Shown here: positions 47,273 to 58,550 of the stretch, piece by piece
Position numbering within the stretch: the first letter of the stretch is position 1
How the letters are laid out: every line of letters begins with the position of its first letter
NCBI RefSeq assembly: GCF_910589235.1
Contig: NW_025813595.1
Coordinates: 3,472,001-3,536,000 of the forward strand
DNA: 64,000 nt
Reading direction: 5' to 3'
Source: Vespa crabro
Taxonomy: Eukaryota > Arthropoda > Insecta > Hymenoptera > Vespidae
The notes under the pieces: generated by a model
What the model was told of the DNA's origin: nothing
The model's input: only the letters and a program-made list of their open reading frames with translations
Database searches by the model: none
Translations under genes and position numbers: made by a program

Positions 47273-50200
47273 CGATAATAATGATAAAAACGACGATAAC
47301 AGTAATGTAATAACGACAATATTAATAATAATGATAACAATAATAACCATAATACCGATAGTAATATTGATAATAATAATGATAATTTCGATATTAATGA
47401 CAATAACGATAATAATAATAATAATAATAATAACGATAATAACGATAATAACGATAATACCGATAATAATAATAACGATAATATCGTTAAAGGTAATAAT
47501 AATAATAATAGCAACAGGATCGAAAATAACGATAATAGTAATAATGATAAAGAAGATAATAATAATAATCATAAGAACGATAATAACGATAATTACAATA
47601 ATAGCGATAATTACGATAATAACGATAATAATAATAACGATAATAACGATAATAGCAACAATAATAACGATAATCAAAAGAGTAATAATAATATTTATAA
47701 CAATAATAATGATAAATTTGATTATCATAATAACGATAATAACAATACTAATGATAATAACGGTAATGACGATAGTAATAAGAGTCATAATAACATAATA
47801 ACGATAATAATAGTAATAAAAATATTGATAATTAGAATATATCGTTAAAAACGACATAAATAATAACAATATTAACAATAATAACGATAAAAACGATAAG
47901 AAATATAATTATAATAAAATTATTAACGATAATTACTTTTATTACGATAATAACGATAATAATAATAAGAATAATAACGATAATTATGATAATAACGATA
48001 ATAATAATAATAATAATAATAATTTTACCATTATAAACGATTATAGCGATATTAATGATAATTACAATAATATTATTAATATTAATAAAAATAATAACGA
48101 TAATATAGATAATAAAAATTATTATAATTAAGATAAAACCGAAAATAGCAATAATATCAATAGTAATAATAACGATAATAAGGATATCTTACGATAATAA
48201 CGATAATAATAAACACATCAATAACGGTAATAACGATAATAATATTAATAACGATAATGTTATTGAAGATAATAACAATAATAACCATAATAAAAGTAAT
48301 AATAAAATACATAAAATCAATAATAACGATAATAATAGTATTAATTACGATAAGAAGGATAATAACAATAAAAACGATAACAAGAATAATGATAATAACG
48401 ATAATAACGGTAATAGCGGTAACATTAATTACGATAATAACGATAATAACGATAATAAAGATAATAATAAGATCAATAATAGCGATAATAAGGATGACAT
48501 CGATAATAATAATAACAATAATATCAATTGTAACAATAATAATAATAATTGAAAAAATAATAACGTTAATAACGATAACAACGATAATTACGTTAATAAT
48601 ACTATCAATATTAACCATAATAACGAAACTAATAAATACGAAAATAATATTTATGATGATAATGATAATAAAGATAAAAGCAATAATAACGACAACAATA
48701 ATAACGATAATAACGATAATTATTATAATGATTATAATAAAACTAATAGTAATAATGACCATGATGACATTATTAACGATAATCATAATAGGGATAATAA
48801 CAACATTGACAATAATAACGATAATTAAGAAAAAAATAATATATAATAATAACAACAATAACGATAAAAACGGTAATAACGTTACTAATAATAATAGTAA
48901 TATTGATAATAACGATAATAACGATAATAACAATAATAAAAAAATTATATTAATATTCTTAACGGTAATAACGATAATAACGATATAAATAATAATAACA
49001 ATAATAATAATAATAACGATATAAACGGTAATAACAAAAATGACGATAATAATAATAATAACAACATTAATAATGACGATAATAACGATAATAATGATAA
49101 TACTATTAAGGATAATAACGAAAATAACGATAATAATAGTAATAATAGAATTGATAATTACAATATAACGTTAAAAAAGATATTAATAATAACAATATTA
49201 ACAATAATGACGATAAGAACGATAATAACTATAATTATAATAAAATTAATAACGATAGTTACTATAATGTCGACAATAACGATAATAATAACAACAATAA
49301 TAACGATAATTATTGTAATATCGATAATTACTCAAATAATAAAATCAATATTAATTTTAACAATAATAACGATAATAAAGATAATAATAATAACAATATT
49401 ATCGATAATATGGATAATGACGATATTATTATTATTAGTAATAACAATAATGACGATAATAACGATACATACGATTATAACGATGATAATAATAATAATG
49501 ATGAAGATACTAAAGATATAATATTAATAATGAAAATAATAATAATTATAATAGCGATTATAACAATAAAACCATAATAACAATAAAAATTATAATGTCG
49601 AAAATATTAATAATATTAACAGTAATATCGTATGTATCGATAATAATAATAATCATAATAACGATAATAACGATAGTAAAGGTAATAAAATTAATAATAA
49701 TATCGATAATATCGGTAATAAGAGGTAATAAATATAATAATAATAACAATACTAACTATATTAGCGATAAAAACGACAATGACGATCATAATTCTAATAC
49801 TAACAATAATAACGATCATAGCGATAATATTAATTACAATAATACCGATAATAACGATAATAGCAATAATAATATTAATATAAATAATGATAATAAAGTT
49901 ATTAAGGATAATATTAATAATAAGAATAACATGAACAACGATAATAACAATAATAACGTTAATAACAATATTATCGGTAATAATAATACACAATAATATA
50001 TATAATATCGATAATAATAATAATAATAATAACGATACTATCCATAATAACGATAGTAATCATAATAATAATAATAACAATATTAACAATGTGAACGATA
50101 TAATCGTTAATACCGATATTATCGATAATAATAATATCAATAGTAAAGATAAAAATAGTAATATTAATAATAATAATAACAATAATTACGATAATAACGA

Positions 50201-51049
50201 TTATATAGATGGTAATAAAAATAATAATAACAATAATAAAAGTAATAACAGTAAAAACGGTAATAACGATAATCATGATGGCAATAATAAAGTTAGTAAC
50301 GATAATTATTATAATGCCATTAATAATAATAATAAAATAACAATTATTACGGTAATAAAGTTAATAATTATTACAATAATATCGATGATAACGGTAATGA
50401 CGACATTAATAACAAAAATAATAATACCCATAATAAATATAATAACGATGATAACAATAATAGTAATTATTAAAATAACAACAATAACGATAATAACTTT
50501 AATAATAATAAAATTAATAATAATAATTACGATCATAAAGTTAAAAATAATTTCAAATAATATGGATGACAAAATTAATATTAATAATAATAATAACAAT
50601 AACAATGATACTAAAAATAATAAAAATAATAACGACAATAACGATAATAATAATAAAATTAATAACGATAATTACGATAATAACGATAATAATTATAGCA
50701 ATAGTAACGATAATAACGATAATAATGGTAATAATAATAATTACAATACTAACAATATTAACGATTATAATAATATCGATAATGACGATAATAATAATAA
50801 TTATAATAGCGATATTAACGATAATAACGATAATAATAGTAGCGAAAATAACAATAATAATTATGTTAATAATAACGATAATAACGATAGTAACGATTAT
50901 AATAATAATTATAACGATAATATCTATAATAACTGTATTAATAATATTTATAATATTAATAATAAAGATAATAAAGTTATTAATAGTAGTAATAAAAACA
51001 CTCATAACAACAATAACGATAATAGCGATAATAATGATAATAAAGATAA

Positions 51050-51074
51050 TTTTTTTTTATTTTTTATTTTTTTT
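51050..51074 (-). other. A-rich 3' tail of the retroelement
   Basis: The + strand is T9-A-T6-A-T8, so on the element strand the tail is A8-T-A6-T-A9, directly after the 3' untranslated region and next to the array. It contains AATAAA twice (complements of 51,056-51,061 and 51,063-51,068). It marks the 3' end and confirms minus orientation. The T steps may be decay or an original repeat-type tail. Confidence 0.8.
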
Positions 51075-51357
51075 GACGGTCTGTGAATGCCAATTTTTAC
51101 GCACTTACCTAGGGTCCCTGACCGCTAGAGGAACCCTTTACCATTTGGGTCCCCCGTTATTGTCCCTGGAGTGTCGGGCTCATCGTTGGAATAGACACTA
51201 CCGACTAAACGCATTTCCATCCTAGTGGCATAGTGAAACCATCCCTGCACCGCTTTGTAGCATTACTTCGGAATGACACCACTGCCTCATGTCCCTAAAC
51301 TGGTCTCTCTCATTCGGTTCTAATTGGCAGGAACCTGGAACAACGTTGGTGGCACGT
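51075..51357 (-). other. Retroelement 3' untranslated region
   Basis: This normal-complexity sequence lies between the ORF2 stop codon and the A-rich tail, with no open frame of note on the minus strand. Position and length fit a 3' untranslated region, the part that R1-clade transcriptases recognise when copying. I see no clear internal repeat. Confidence 0.7.
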
Positions 51358-51604
51358 CTATGGGCCATCCATAACCATCTTCTTGTTGCGTAAGATTTCT
51401 CTTACGTAACAGACCACCCTGTTCCACTTCTTCTGCCCTCGCAGCATTTTCTCGACATTGTTGTCCAGCAAGATGTCCCCAAGCTCCTGCTCTAAGGCAA
51501 GTCATTCGGCGTTCCACCGGGTACATATGAAGAACGTGTGGTTTGCATCTTCTTTGATCGAATCCTCATAGGGGCAGTTGCCGTTTGCTACTTACCCCAT
51601 CTTT
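51358..51604 (-). other. ORF2 C-terminal Cys/His segment and ORF2 end
   Basis: The segment reads NCPYEDSIKEDANHTFFIC with Cys at codon 51,574-51,576, His at 51,538-51,540 and Cys at 51,523-51,525, a C-x11-H-x4-C layout. R1-like proteins usually carry a CCHC knuckle here with C-x2-C at the start; the second Cys position is Glu, so the knuckle lacks a ligand. Downstream, EKMLRGQKKWNRVVCYVREI and LRNKKM then the TAG at 51,358 are typical of the family's end. TAA at 51,592 and TGA at 51,502 interrupt it. Confidence 0.83.
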
Positions 51605-52362
51605 GCGAGGAAGGAGAGGAACAGGCCATGCCATGTTAAGAATTGGGTGAGGTAAAAATTTACCTCACCCGCCTTTCGGGTTATCCAGTTGTCAAGTCGA
51701 CCATTGAGTCGGGCGGTCCATCTGCCCCTAGGTTCCTGCTCCCATCTGCTTTGTCAGGTCTCGATGCTGTTAGACCCGGCTTACTATGATGCCTCCTCCT
51801 TCCCCAGAACGGGCTTCTGCTGATGGACGAATTGTCTCTCCTTGGCTAGTAGGTCGATCGGGATTACCCCGATGACAATTAGCACTGCGGGCTCTGAGAC
51901 CGTGCTGTAGGAGCACGCGATTCGGAGAGTACTCCTCTTGTGTACCGCGACTATGCGCTTGCGATATTTCTCTTATCGCAACGCCTCGGCCCATACTTCC
52001 GCGACGTATAGCATCACTTCATCGGCGGCACGCATCCGTATTCGCCTAATGCAAGGTCGGGGGCCGTTGACATTGGCCATGAGTGTGCCCAGAGTGGATA
52101 CTACATTTGCCACCTTGTCGGATGCCATTATTATATGCAATCCGTAATTGAATTTGTAATCGAGCATTACTTCTAGGTACCTGACGGACGGCTTATTCTG
52201 GACCATCGTGTCTCCTACAGAGAAGCTGCGCAAGGTGTTGATACGCTTCTTCGTTAGTATCACGATCTCTGTTTTCTGGGCTGAAAAGGATATCCCGTGC
52301 TCTTCCATCCAGTTGATGACTCGGCGCATGACCTAGTTGAGCAGCAGCAGTGCCCCCTCCAT
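51605..52362 (-). other. C-terminal part of reverse transcriptase and connector
   Basis: It starts at or just before MEGALLLLN (codons 52,360 downwards) and continues VMRRVINWMEEHG, KTEIVILTKKR, VRYLEVMLDYKFN, LMANVNGPRP and LYVAEVWAEALR. These match the segment after the catalytic YADD box and the thumb of R1-like transcriptases. The connector follows with EKYRKRIVAVHKR, VSEPAVLIVIGVIPIDLLAKE, RWEQEPRGRWTARL and GEVNFYLTQFLTWHGLF. Stops lie at 52,333, 51,973, 51,784, 51,781 and 51,754. The G of the usual LYGAEVWA is V, and the YADD box itself is not present. Confidence 0.87.
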
Positions 52363-52625
52363 GTCGTTTGGGGTGAGATATACACTGATATAAGTCGTCG
52401 AGTTTTGTCTCACCCAAACGTATACACATCCGGATCCTTGATCGGACACATGTATTTGTCAGCGATCTGGGATCCAAATGGCCGCGGTGACCAATTCGTC
52501 TGCGTACCATCCTATTCCTGCTGTGTCCTGGTATTGTTCGCTGATTAAAACGATATCAGCTTTATCTCAGAGCGGAGCTGGATTAGAAGGAGGTGCAAGG
52601 TCCTGCTCCTATTGAGATTACCCTG
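52363..52625 (-). other. N-terminal part of apurinic-type endonuclease domain
   Basis: Decoded on the minus strand this begins with NLNRSR, then LLLIQLRSEIK, a frameshift, and ADIVLISEQY. The Glu of SEQY (codon 52,537-52,539) matches a catalytic metal-binding residue of exonuclease/endonuclease-fold nucleases in this family. GWYADELVTAAIWIPDR, an in-frame TGA at 52,459-52,461, GSGCVYVWVR and VYLTPND follow. The later Asp/Asn/His motifs of the fold are absent because the sequence jumps to transcriptase. Confidence 0.82.
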
Positions 52626-54829
52626 ATTATAATGATAATAACAATAATATTAATATCAATAATAACGATAATGGCGATAATAATATATATAACAATTATA
52701 ATGATAATGACGAAAATAACGATAATAATAATAACGATAATAGCGATAATAGAAATAATAATAAAAATGATAAAAACGATAATAACAATGGTAACGTTAA
52801 TAATAATAGAATTAATACAGATAATAACTATAATAACGATAATAATAATAGGCATAATAACGATATTAACGATAATAATAATAATAATAAAAACAAAATA
52901 ACGATAATAACGATAATAACGATAATAACGAAAATGACGATAATAATAATAATAATGACGATTAAGAAGCTAATATCGATAAAAATAATAATAATAATAA
53001 CTATATTAACTATAATAATAATAACACTAATAGTGATAACATTGATAAAAACAATAAAAACGGTAATAATAAAAATAATAATAATGAAAAAAATAATAAC
53101 GATATTAAAGGTAATACAATAATAACGACAATAATGACAATAATTACGTTTATAAATATAATAACGATAATAATAATATTAATAATAACGATAATCAAGA
53201 TAATAAAGTTAATAATAATAATAACAATATCGATAATAACGATAATAACGGTAATATAGATAATAATAATAACAATAAAAAGAAAATATAGATTTTAATA
53301 ATAATAATAATATCGATATTAACGATAACGACGATAATAATAATAGTAATAATAACGATAAATACGATAATGTAAGTAATAATAATAATAATATTATCGA
53401 TGTTAACGATAATAACGGTAATAAATATAATAATAATAAAAATAATAAAGAAAATAACGATAATATCGATAATAATAATAATAATAACTAAAATTATAAC
53501 GACAATAAAAATAACGATAATAACGATAATATCGATAATGAGATAATAATATTATCAATAATAACGATAATAATAATAGTCATAAACACAATAATAAAAA
53601 CAATGACGATAATAACGATTATATAAAAAACGATAACAAAACTAATAGTAAAAATAATAATAATATTAATAATAACGTTAATATCGAATATAATTATCAT
53701 TATAATAAAGATAATGGCGATATTAACGATAATGACGATAATAATAATAACAACAGTAACGCTAATTACGATAATAATTATCAAAACATAATTAATAATA
53801 TTTATAATAACAATACTTAAGATAATAAAAATAATAGTATTAACAATAATGTCGATAATGACGATAATAACGATAATAACGATCATTACGGTAAAAATAT
53901 TATTATTAATAACAATAATAATAATAATAACGATAGTAAGGATAATAACGATACCGTCAATAATAATAATAAAAATAATAACCTTAAAAGCGATAATAAA
54001 GATAAAATTGATAATAATACCAACACTATTAATGAAAGAAACGATAATAATAATAATAGTAATACCAATAAAAACATTAATGATACTAATGATATTATCG
54101 ATAATGGTAATAATAATAATAATAACGATAATAACGGTTATAATGATAATAATTATAATAATAACAATATTAAAAATAATAACTGTAATAACGATAACAA
54201 CGATAATAATTGTAGTAATAATAACAATAATAACAATACTAACGATAATAACGATATTAAAGATTATAATAATTACGATATTAACGATAATATTCATAAT
54301 AATAATAATAACAATATCAAAGAAAATTCCGATAATAATAATAATGACAATAATAACGACAAGAGAGGTAATAACGATAATATCGATAATAATAAAATGA
54401 ATTGTAACAATAAAAGCGATTATAATAATAAAAATAATAACGATAATTACGATATTAGCGATAATAATAATAACAATAATAACCATAATAAGGGTAATAT
54501 CTAAAATAACGATAATTACGATAATAACGGTAACAGTAACAATAATAATAACGATGCTAACGATAATAACACCAATAATAATGGTAATAATAATAATAAT
54601 AATAAATATAACAATGGTAACGATATTACCGATAAATACGATTATATAATAACGATGATAACGAAAATATTAATAATAATTATGACGATAATAACGATAT
54701 TCACCATAATAATAATAATAATAATAAAGATAATAACGATATTAACGATAATAATAATAATAATTATAACGATAAACAACATAATAACGATAATAATGAT
54801 ATTAACGATATAATAATAATAATAATTTC

Positions 54830-55020
54830 GTTAATTAGGTTCATTACGAAAATATCGGTAATAACCACGATAACGGGGAAATCGATAATTAACAATAAAA
54901 TCGATAATAACGATAATAACGACATTAAATGTAATAATAATAAAGATAATAACGATAATATCGATAATAATAATAGCGACAATGACGACAAAAGTAATAA
55001 TAATATTAATGTTATTAACG
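54830..55020 (+). repeat. Module j, second copy
   Basis: GTTAATTAGGTTCATTACG, AATAACCACGATAACGGGG, ATCGATAATTAACAATAAAA, GACGACAAAAGTAATAATAA. Its right part also matches 29,800-29,900. Confidence 0.78.
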
Positions 55021-55928
55021 ATAATAACGATAATAGTAATTATAATAATAACGATAATAACGATAATAACGCATAATAATAATTACAACAATAAAAATAG
55101 TTATAATAAAAATAATAACGATGAAAACGATATTGACGATAATAATAATAATATTAACAACGATATTATGTATAATAACGATATCATCAAGAATAATAAA
55201 AATAATATCGCTAATAACGATTAACGATAATAAATTTAATAATAATATCGATAATAGCAATAATAACGATAATAAAATATTAATAGTAATAAGAATAAAG
55301 ATAATATCGATAATAAAGATAATATCGATAATAATTATAACGAAAATAACGACGATAATAATAATCATAATCGGTAATAAGGATAAATACGATAATAATT
55401 ATAACAATTATATCGATAATAACGATTAGAAATATAATACTATTAACAATAATATTGCTGACAACGATAATAACGATAATTATAATAATTACATATAGAT
55501 AATAAGGATTATAATGATAAGAACGAACATAAATATATAAAAGAAAATAACGGCAATTATAATAATAATAATAGCGATAATGACGATAATGACGATAATA
55601 ACCATAATGATGATAATAATGATTATAATAATATCGATAGTAACGATAATGGTAATAATAATAATAATGATAATAACGATTATAATAATAATAATAGTAA
55701 CGATAAGAGCTATAAAATCGATAAGAATAATAATAACGATAATAAGGGTACTAACGATAGCAACGATCATAAATATATCAATAAAAACGATAATAACGAT
55801 ATTAACGATAATAATGATAATAACAATAAAACCGATAGTAATGATACGATAATAACGATTACTGTAATGATAATACTACCGATAGTTTCAATAATAACGA
55901 TAATGTCGTTAATAATAAAAATAATTAT

Positions 55929-56830
55929 AAGGTAATAACGATATTAACGACATTAACGATAAAAATAATAATAACACTAATAATAAAATTAACAATTACA
56001 TTAATAACGATAATAACTATAAGAATGAGAACAATAATTACGATCATAGCGTTAATAACGATAATAATAATAGCAATAATAGCGATAACAGCGTTAATAA
56101 CAATAATCGTAATAATAACGATAATAGTGGTAATAACGATGACAACGATAATAATAATAATAGTAATAACGATAATAACGATATTAACGAAAATAAGGAT
56201 AATAATAATAGCAATAATAACAATAATAGCGATATTAATTATAATAAGAATAATAAAGATAGTAAAAAAAATAATAATAGAAATAATAATGTTAATAACG
56301 TTATTAACGATAATAACGATAATAATAATAACAGTAATAAACATAATAATGATAATATAGATTATAATAATAACAATAAAATCGATAGTAATGATATTAA
56401 TGATAACTATAATAACATTAATTACGATAATAACGACAATAGTAATAATAATAATAGCCATAATAATATTAACAATAATAACGATAACGCAGATTTTTAC
56501 GATAATAATAATAACGAAAATAACGATAATAATGATAATAATAATAATATTAATAACAAAGGATATAACGATATTCACGAAAATAACGATAATAACAATA
56601 ATAACGATTATAAGGATAATAATGTTAATAACGATAATAATAGTAATAATGAAAACGATAATAACAATATTAACGATAATAAGCATTATGAAAATAATAA
56701 AAAGAACGATAAAATCAATAATAACGAAATTAACGATAATGACAATAATAGCGATTATAATAATAACGATAGTAACAATATTAGTAATAATAATAATAAT
56801 GATAATAACGTTAATAACAAAAATAATAAT
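55929..56830 (+). repeat. 902-bp tandem duplication, unit 1
   Basis: AAGGTAATAACGAT at 55,929; AACAATAATCGTAATAATAA near 56,099; AAGAATAATAAAGAT at 56,246. Confidence 0.8.
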
Positions 56831-57250
56831 AAGGTAATAACGATGTTAACGACAAACACGATAATAATGATACTAGCAATAATAATAAAAATAACAATTA
56901 CTATAATAACGATAATAACTATAAGAAAGAGAACAATAATAACGATCAGAGCGTTAATAACGATAATAATAATATCATTAATAGCGATAACATCGTTAAT
57001 AACAAAAATCGTAATAATAACGAAAATAAGGATAATAACGGTAATAACGATAATAATAATAATAATAATAACGATAATAACGATATTACGAAAATAAGGA
57101 TAACAATAATAACAATATTAATAATAATAACGATATTAAAAATAATAAGAATAATAAAGACAGTAACAATAATAATAATAGTAATACTAATGTTAATAAC
57201 GTTATAAACGATAATAACGATAATATGGATTATAATACTAACAATATAAT
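56831..57250 (+). repeat. 902-bp tandem duplication, unit 2 (recognisable part)
   Basis: AAGGTAATAACGAT at 56,831; AACAAAAATCGTAATAATAA near 57,001; AAGAATAATAAAGAC at 57,147. Each lies 901-902 bp after its partner. The match fades after TAATAGATCGTAATTATGG near 57,250. Confidence 0.75.
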
Positions 57251-57517
57251 AGATCGTAATTATGGTTATTAAAGGTAACAATGATTATATTAAATACGAT
57301 AATAACGACAATAGTAATAATAATAATAACCATAATAATGATAATAAAGATATTAATAATAATAATAATAATAATATTAATAACGATAATATCGATTATA
57401 ACGAAAATAATAATTACGATAATGACGGTTATAATAATAATAATAAAGTTAATAACGATAATTACGATAATGACGATAATATTAATAAAGATAATAAGGT
57501 TAATAACGTAAATAGCG

Positions 57518-57554
<37 letters not shown>

Positions 57555-57675
57555 TTATAATAATAATAATATAGATAATAACAATAATAACGATAATAAT
57601 AATATTAATAATAACAATAATAACAATAAGAACGATAATAAGCATAATAATAAATACGATAAATAAGATAATATC

Positions 57676-57741
57676 GATAATAATATTAACAATATTAATG
57701 GTAATATTGATTATAATTATAACAATATTAACGATAATATC
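57676..57741 (+). repeat. 33-bp cassette, two units
   Basis: Units at 57,676-57,708 and 57,709-57,741, partners of those at 34,268 within the long duplicated segment. Confidence 0.75.
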
Positions 57742-58014
57742 GATAATAATAATAACATATTAACGATAGTATCTATAAAAATAATAATAATAATAATAAC
57801 GATAATAATGATAATAACAATCTTAGTAATATTAATAATAAAGATAATTACGATAATAACGATAATCATAATAACAATAATAACGATAATAACGATAATC
57901 ACGATAATAATAATTACAATTATAACGGTAATAACGACAATAATAATAGTTATATTAACAATAATAACAATAATAATGATAATAACGATAATATCCATAG
58001 AAATAATAATAACG

Positions 58015-58255
58015 ACATTAATAACTATAATAAATATAATAATGATATGGTATTGGCGATAATGACGACAATATTAGTAATAGTAATAACGATAATAACC
58101 ATAATAACAGCAATAAAATTAATAATAATAAATATAATAACGATATTATCGAAAATAAAGATAAAAGCTATAAAAATAATACTAATAAGAACAATAACAA
58201 CGATATTAACGATAATAAAAGTAATAACAGTAACGATAATACGACAATAATAATA
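58015..58255 (+). repeat. Module c, copy 5
   Basis: GATATGGTATTGGCGAT at 58,043 and AACAATAACAACG near 58,192, ending AATACGACAATAATAAT. The next copy starts 389 bp later, a local tandem pair. Confidence 0.8.
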
Positions 58256-58403
58256 ACAACAATGAAAATGATAATAACAATAACAACAATAATAAGGTTA
58301 ATAACTATATTAACTATATCAATAATAACGGAAATAACATTAATTTCGAAATTAATAATAGCAGCAATAAAGATAATAACGATAATAATAATAATAATAA
58401 CGA

Positions 58404-58550
58404 CCTTAATAACTATAATAAATATAATAACGATAAGGTATTAACGGTAAAAACGACAATAGTGGTAATAGTAATAACGATAATATCTATTTGATAAACT
58501 ATAAAAATAATATTAATAATAATAATAAAAGTAATAACGGTAATACCGAT
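58404..58550 (+). repeat. Module c, partial copy 6
   Basis: GACCTTAATAACTATAATAA, GATAAGGTATTAACGG at 58,432, AATAGTGGTAATAGTAATAA; diverges near 58,490 at ATCTATTTGATAAAC. Confidence 0.75.

Larger units (their letters stand above)
1..51049. repeat. AT-rich degenerate triplet array, left block
   Basis: The whole stretch is built of three-base steps, mostly AAT, AAC and GAT, with fewer AGT, ATT, AAA, TAT and ATC; the nine-base GATAATAAC is the commonest core (clean run at 35,951-36,000). G+C is 10 of 60 at 35,941-36,000 and 13 of 60 at 5,041-5,100. A exceeds T about two to one on the + strand throughout. Open frames are poly-Asn/Asp or poly-Ile/Thr on + and Ile/Val, Leu/Ser or Tyr/Arg on -. 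They switch frame at small indels, have no domains or splice structure, and exist because AAT/GAT/AAC repeats lack stops in most frames, so I call none of them genes. Between the modules listed separately, for example 8,270-14,590, 18,100-20,400 and 45,300-51,000, I see only this texture. Confidence 0.95.
51050..52625 (-). mobile_element. Degenerate non-LTR retrotransposon, R1-clade-like
   Basis: This is the only normal-complexity DNA in the window (31 G+C of 60 at 52,441-52,500). Read on the minus strand it gives, in order, the first part of an endonuclease domain, the end of a reverse transcriptase, a C-terminal Cys/His segment, about 280 bp of 3' untranslated sequence and an A-rich tail. 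That is the ORF2-to-tail order of non-LTR elements. Motifs such as SEQY, KTE-V-LT, EVWAEALR, GEVNFYLTQFLT and EDANHTFFICTRW match arthropod R1-like ORF2 proteins from my knowledge of the family. No ORF1 is present, and the left end of homology falls at the start of ORF2. Only about 1.5 kb of a usual 5-6 kb element remains. Target-site duplication cannot be judged because both flanks are the same simple repeat. Clade assignment (R1 rather than a sister clade) is an inference. Confidence 0.9.
51358..52625 (-). pseudogene. ORF2 remnant: endonuclease start fused to reverse transcriptase end
   Basis: One reading frame of about 400 codons runs from about 52,559 to a terminal TAG at 51,358-51,360. 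It is broken by eight in-frame stops, at 52,459, 52,333, 51,973, 51,784, 51,781, 51,754, 51,592 and 51,502 (lowest base of each). The first about 20 residues (NLNRSR..LLLIQLRSEIK) lie in another frame at 52,565-52,625, so one frameshift precedes the rest. An intact R1-type ORF2 is usually about 1,000 residues, so roughly 600 are missing, including the rest of the endonuclease and the YADD-bearing catalytic part of the transcriptase. In life the family nicks target DNA and primes reverse transcription there. This copy can do neither. Confidence 0.88.
56050..57990 (+). repeat. Long segment paired with 32.4-34.6 kb, second copy
   Basis: Same order of landmarks about 23.4-23.7 kb downstream, with an extra 902-bp tandem duplication in its left part. 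Confidence 0.75.

Noticed and set aside
51320..51526. 68-residue open frame within the ORF2 C-terminal region
   Set aside because: Wrong frame relative to the conserved Cys/His segment and the ORF2 terminal motif.
51770..51994. Separate 74-residue open frame inside the island
   Set aside because: It overlaps the decayed ORF2 in another frame; the ORF2 frame gives clear family motifs across the same bases and this one does not.
51938..52548. Plus-strand open frames across the island
   Set aside because: They are antisense to the retroelement ORF2 remnant and have no independent support.
51050..52625. Idea that the retroelement replaced a fifth copy of the 11.3-kb-spaced module (predicted near 51,364)
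   Set aside because: Neither flank of the element shows remnants of that module.
51030..52645. Target-site duplication around the retroelement (AATGATAATAA-like words on both sides)
   Set aside because: The flanks are the same simple repeat, so such matches are expected by chance.
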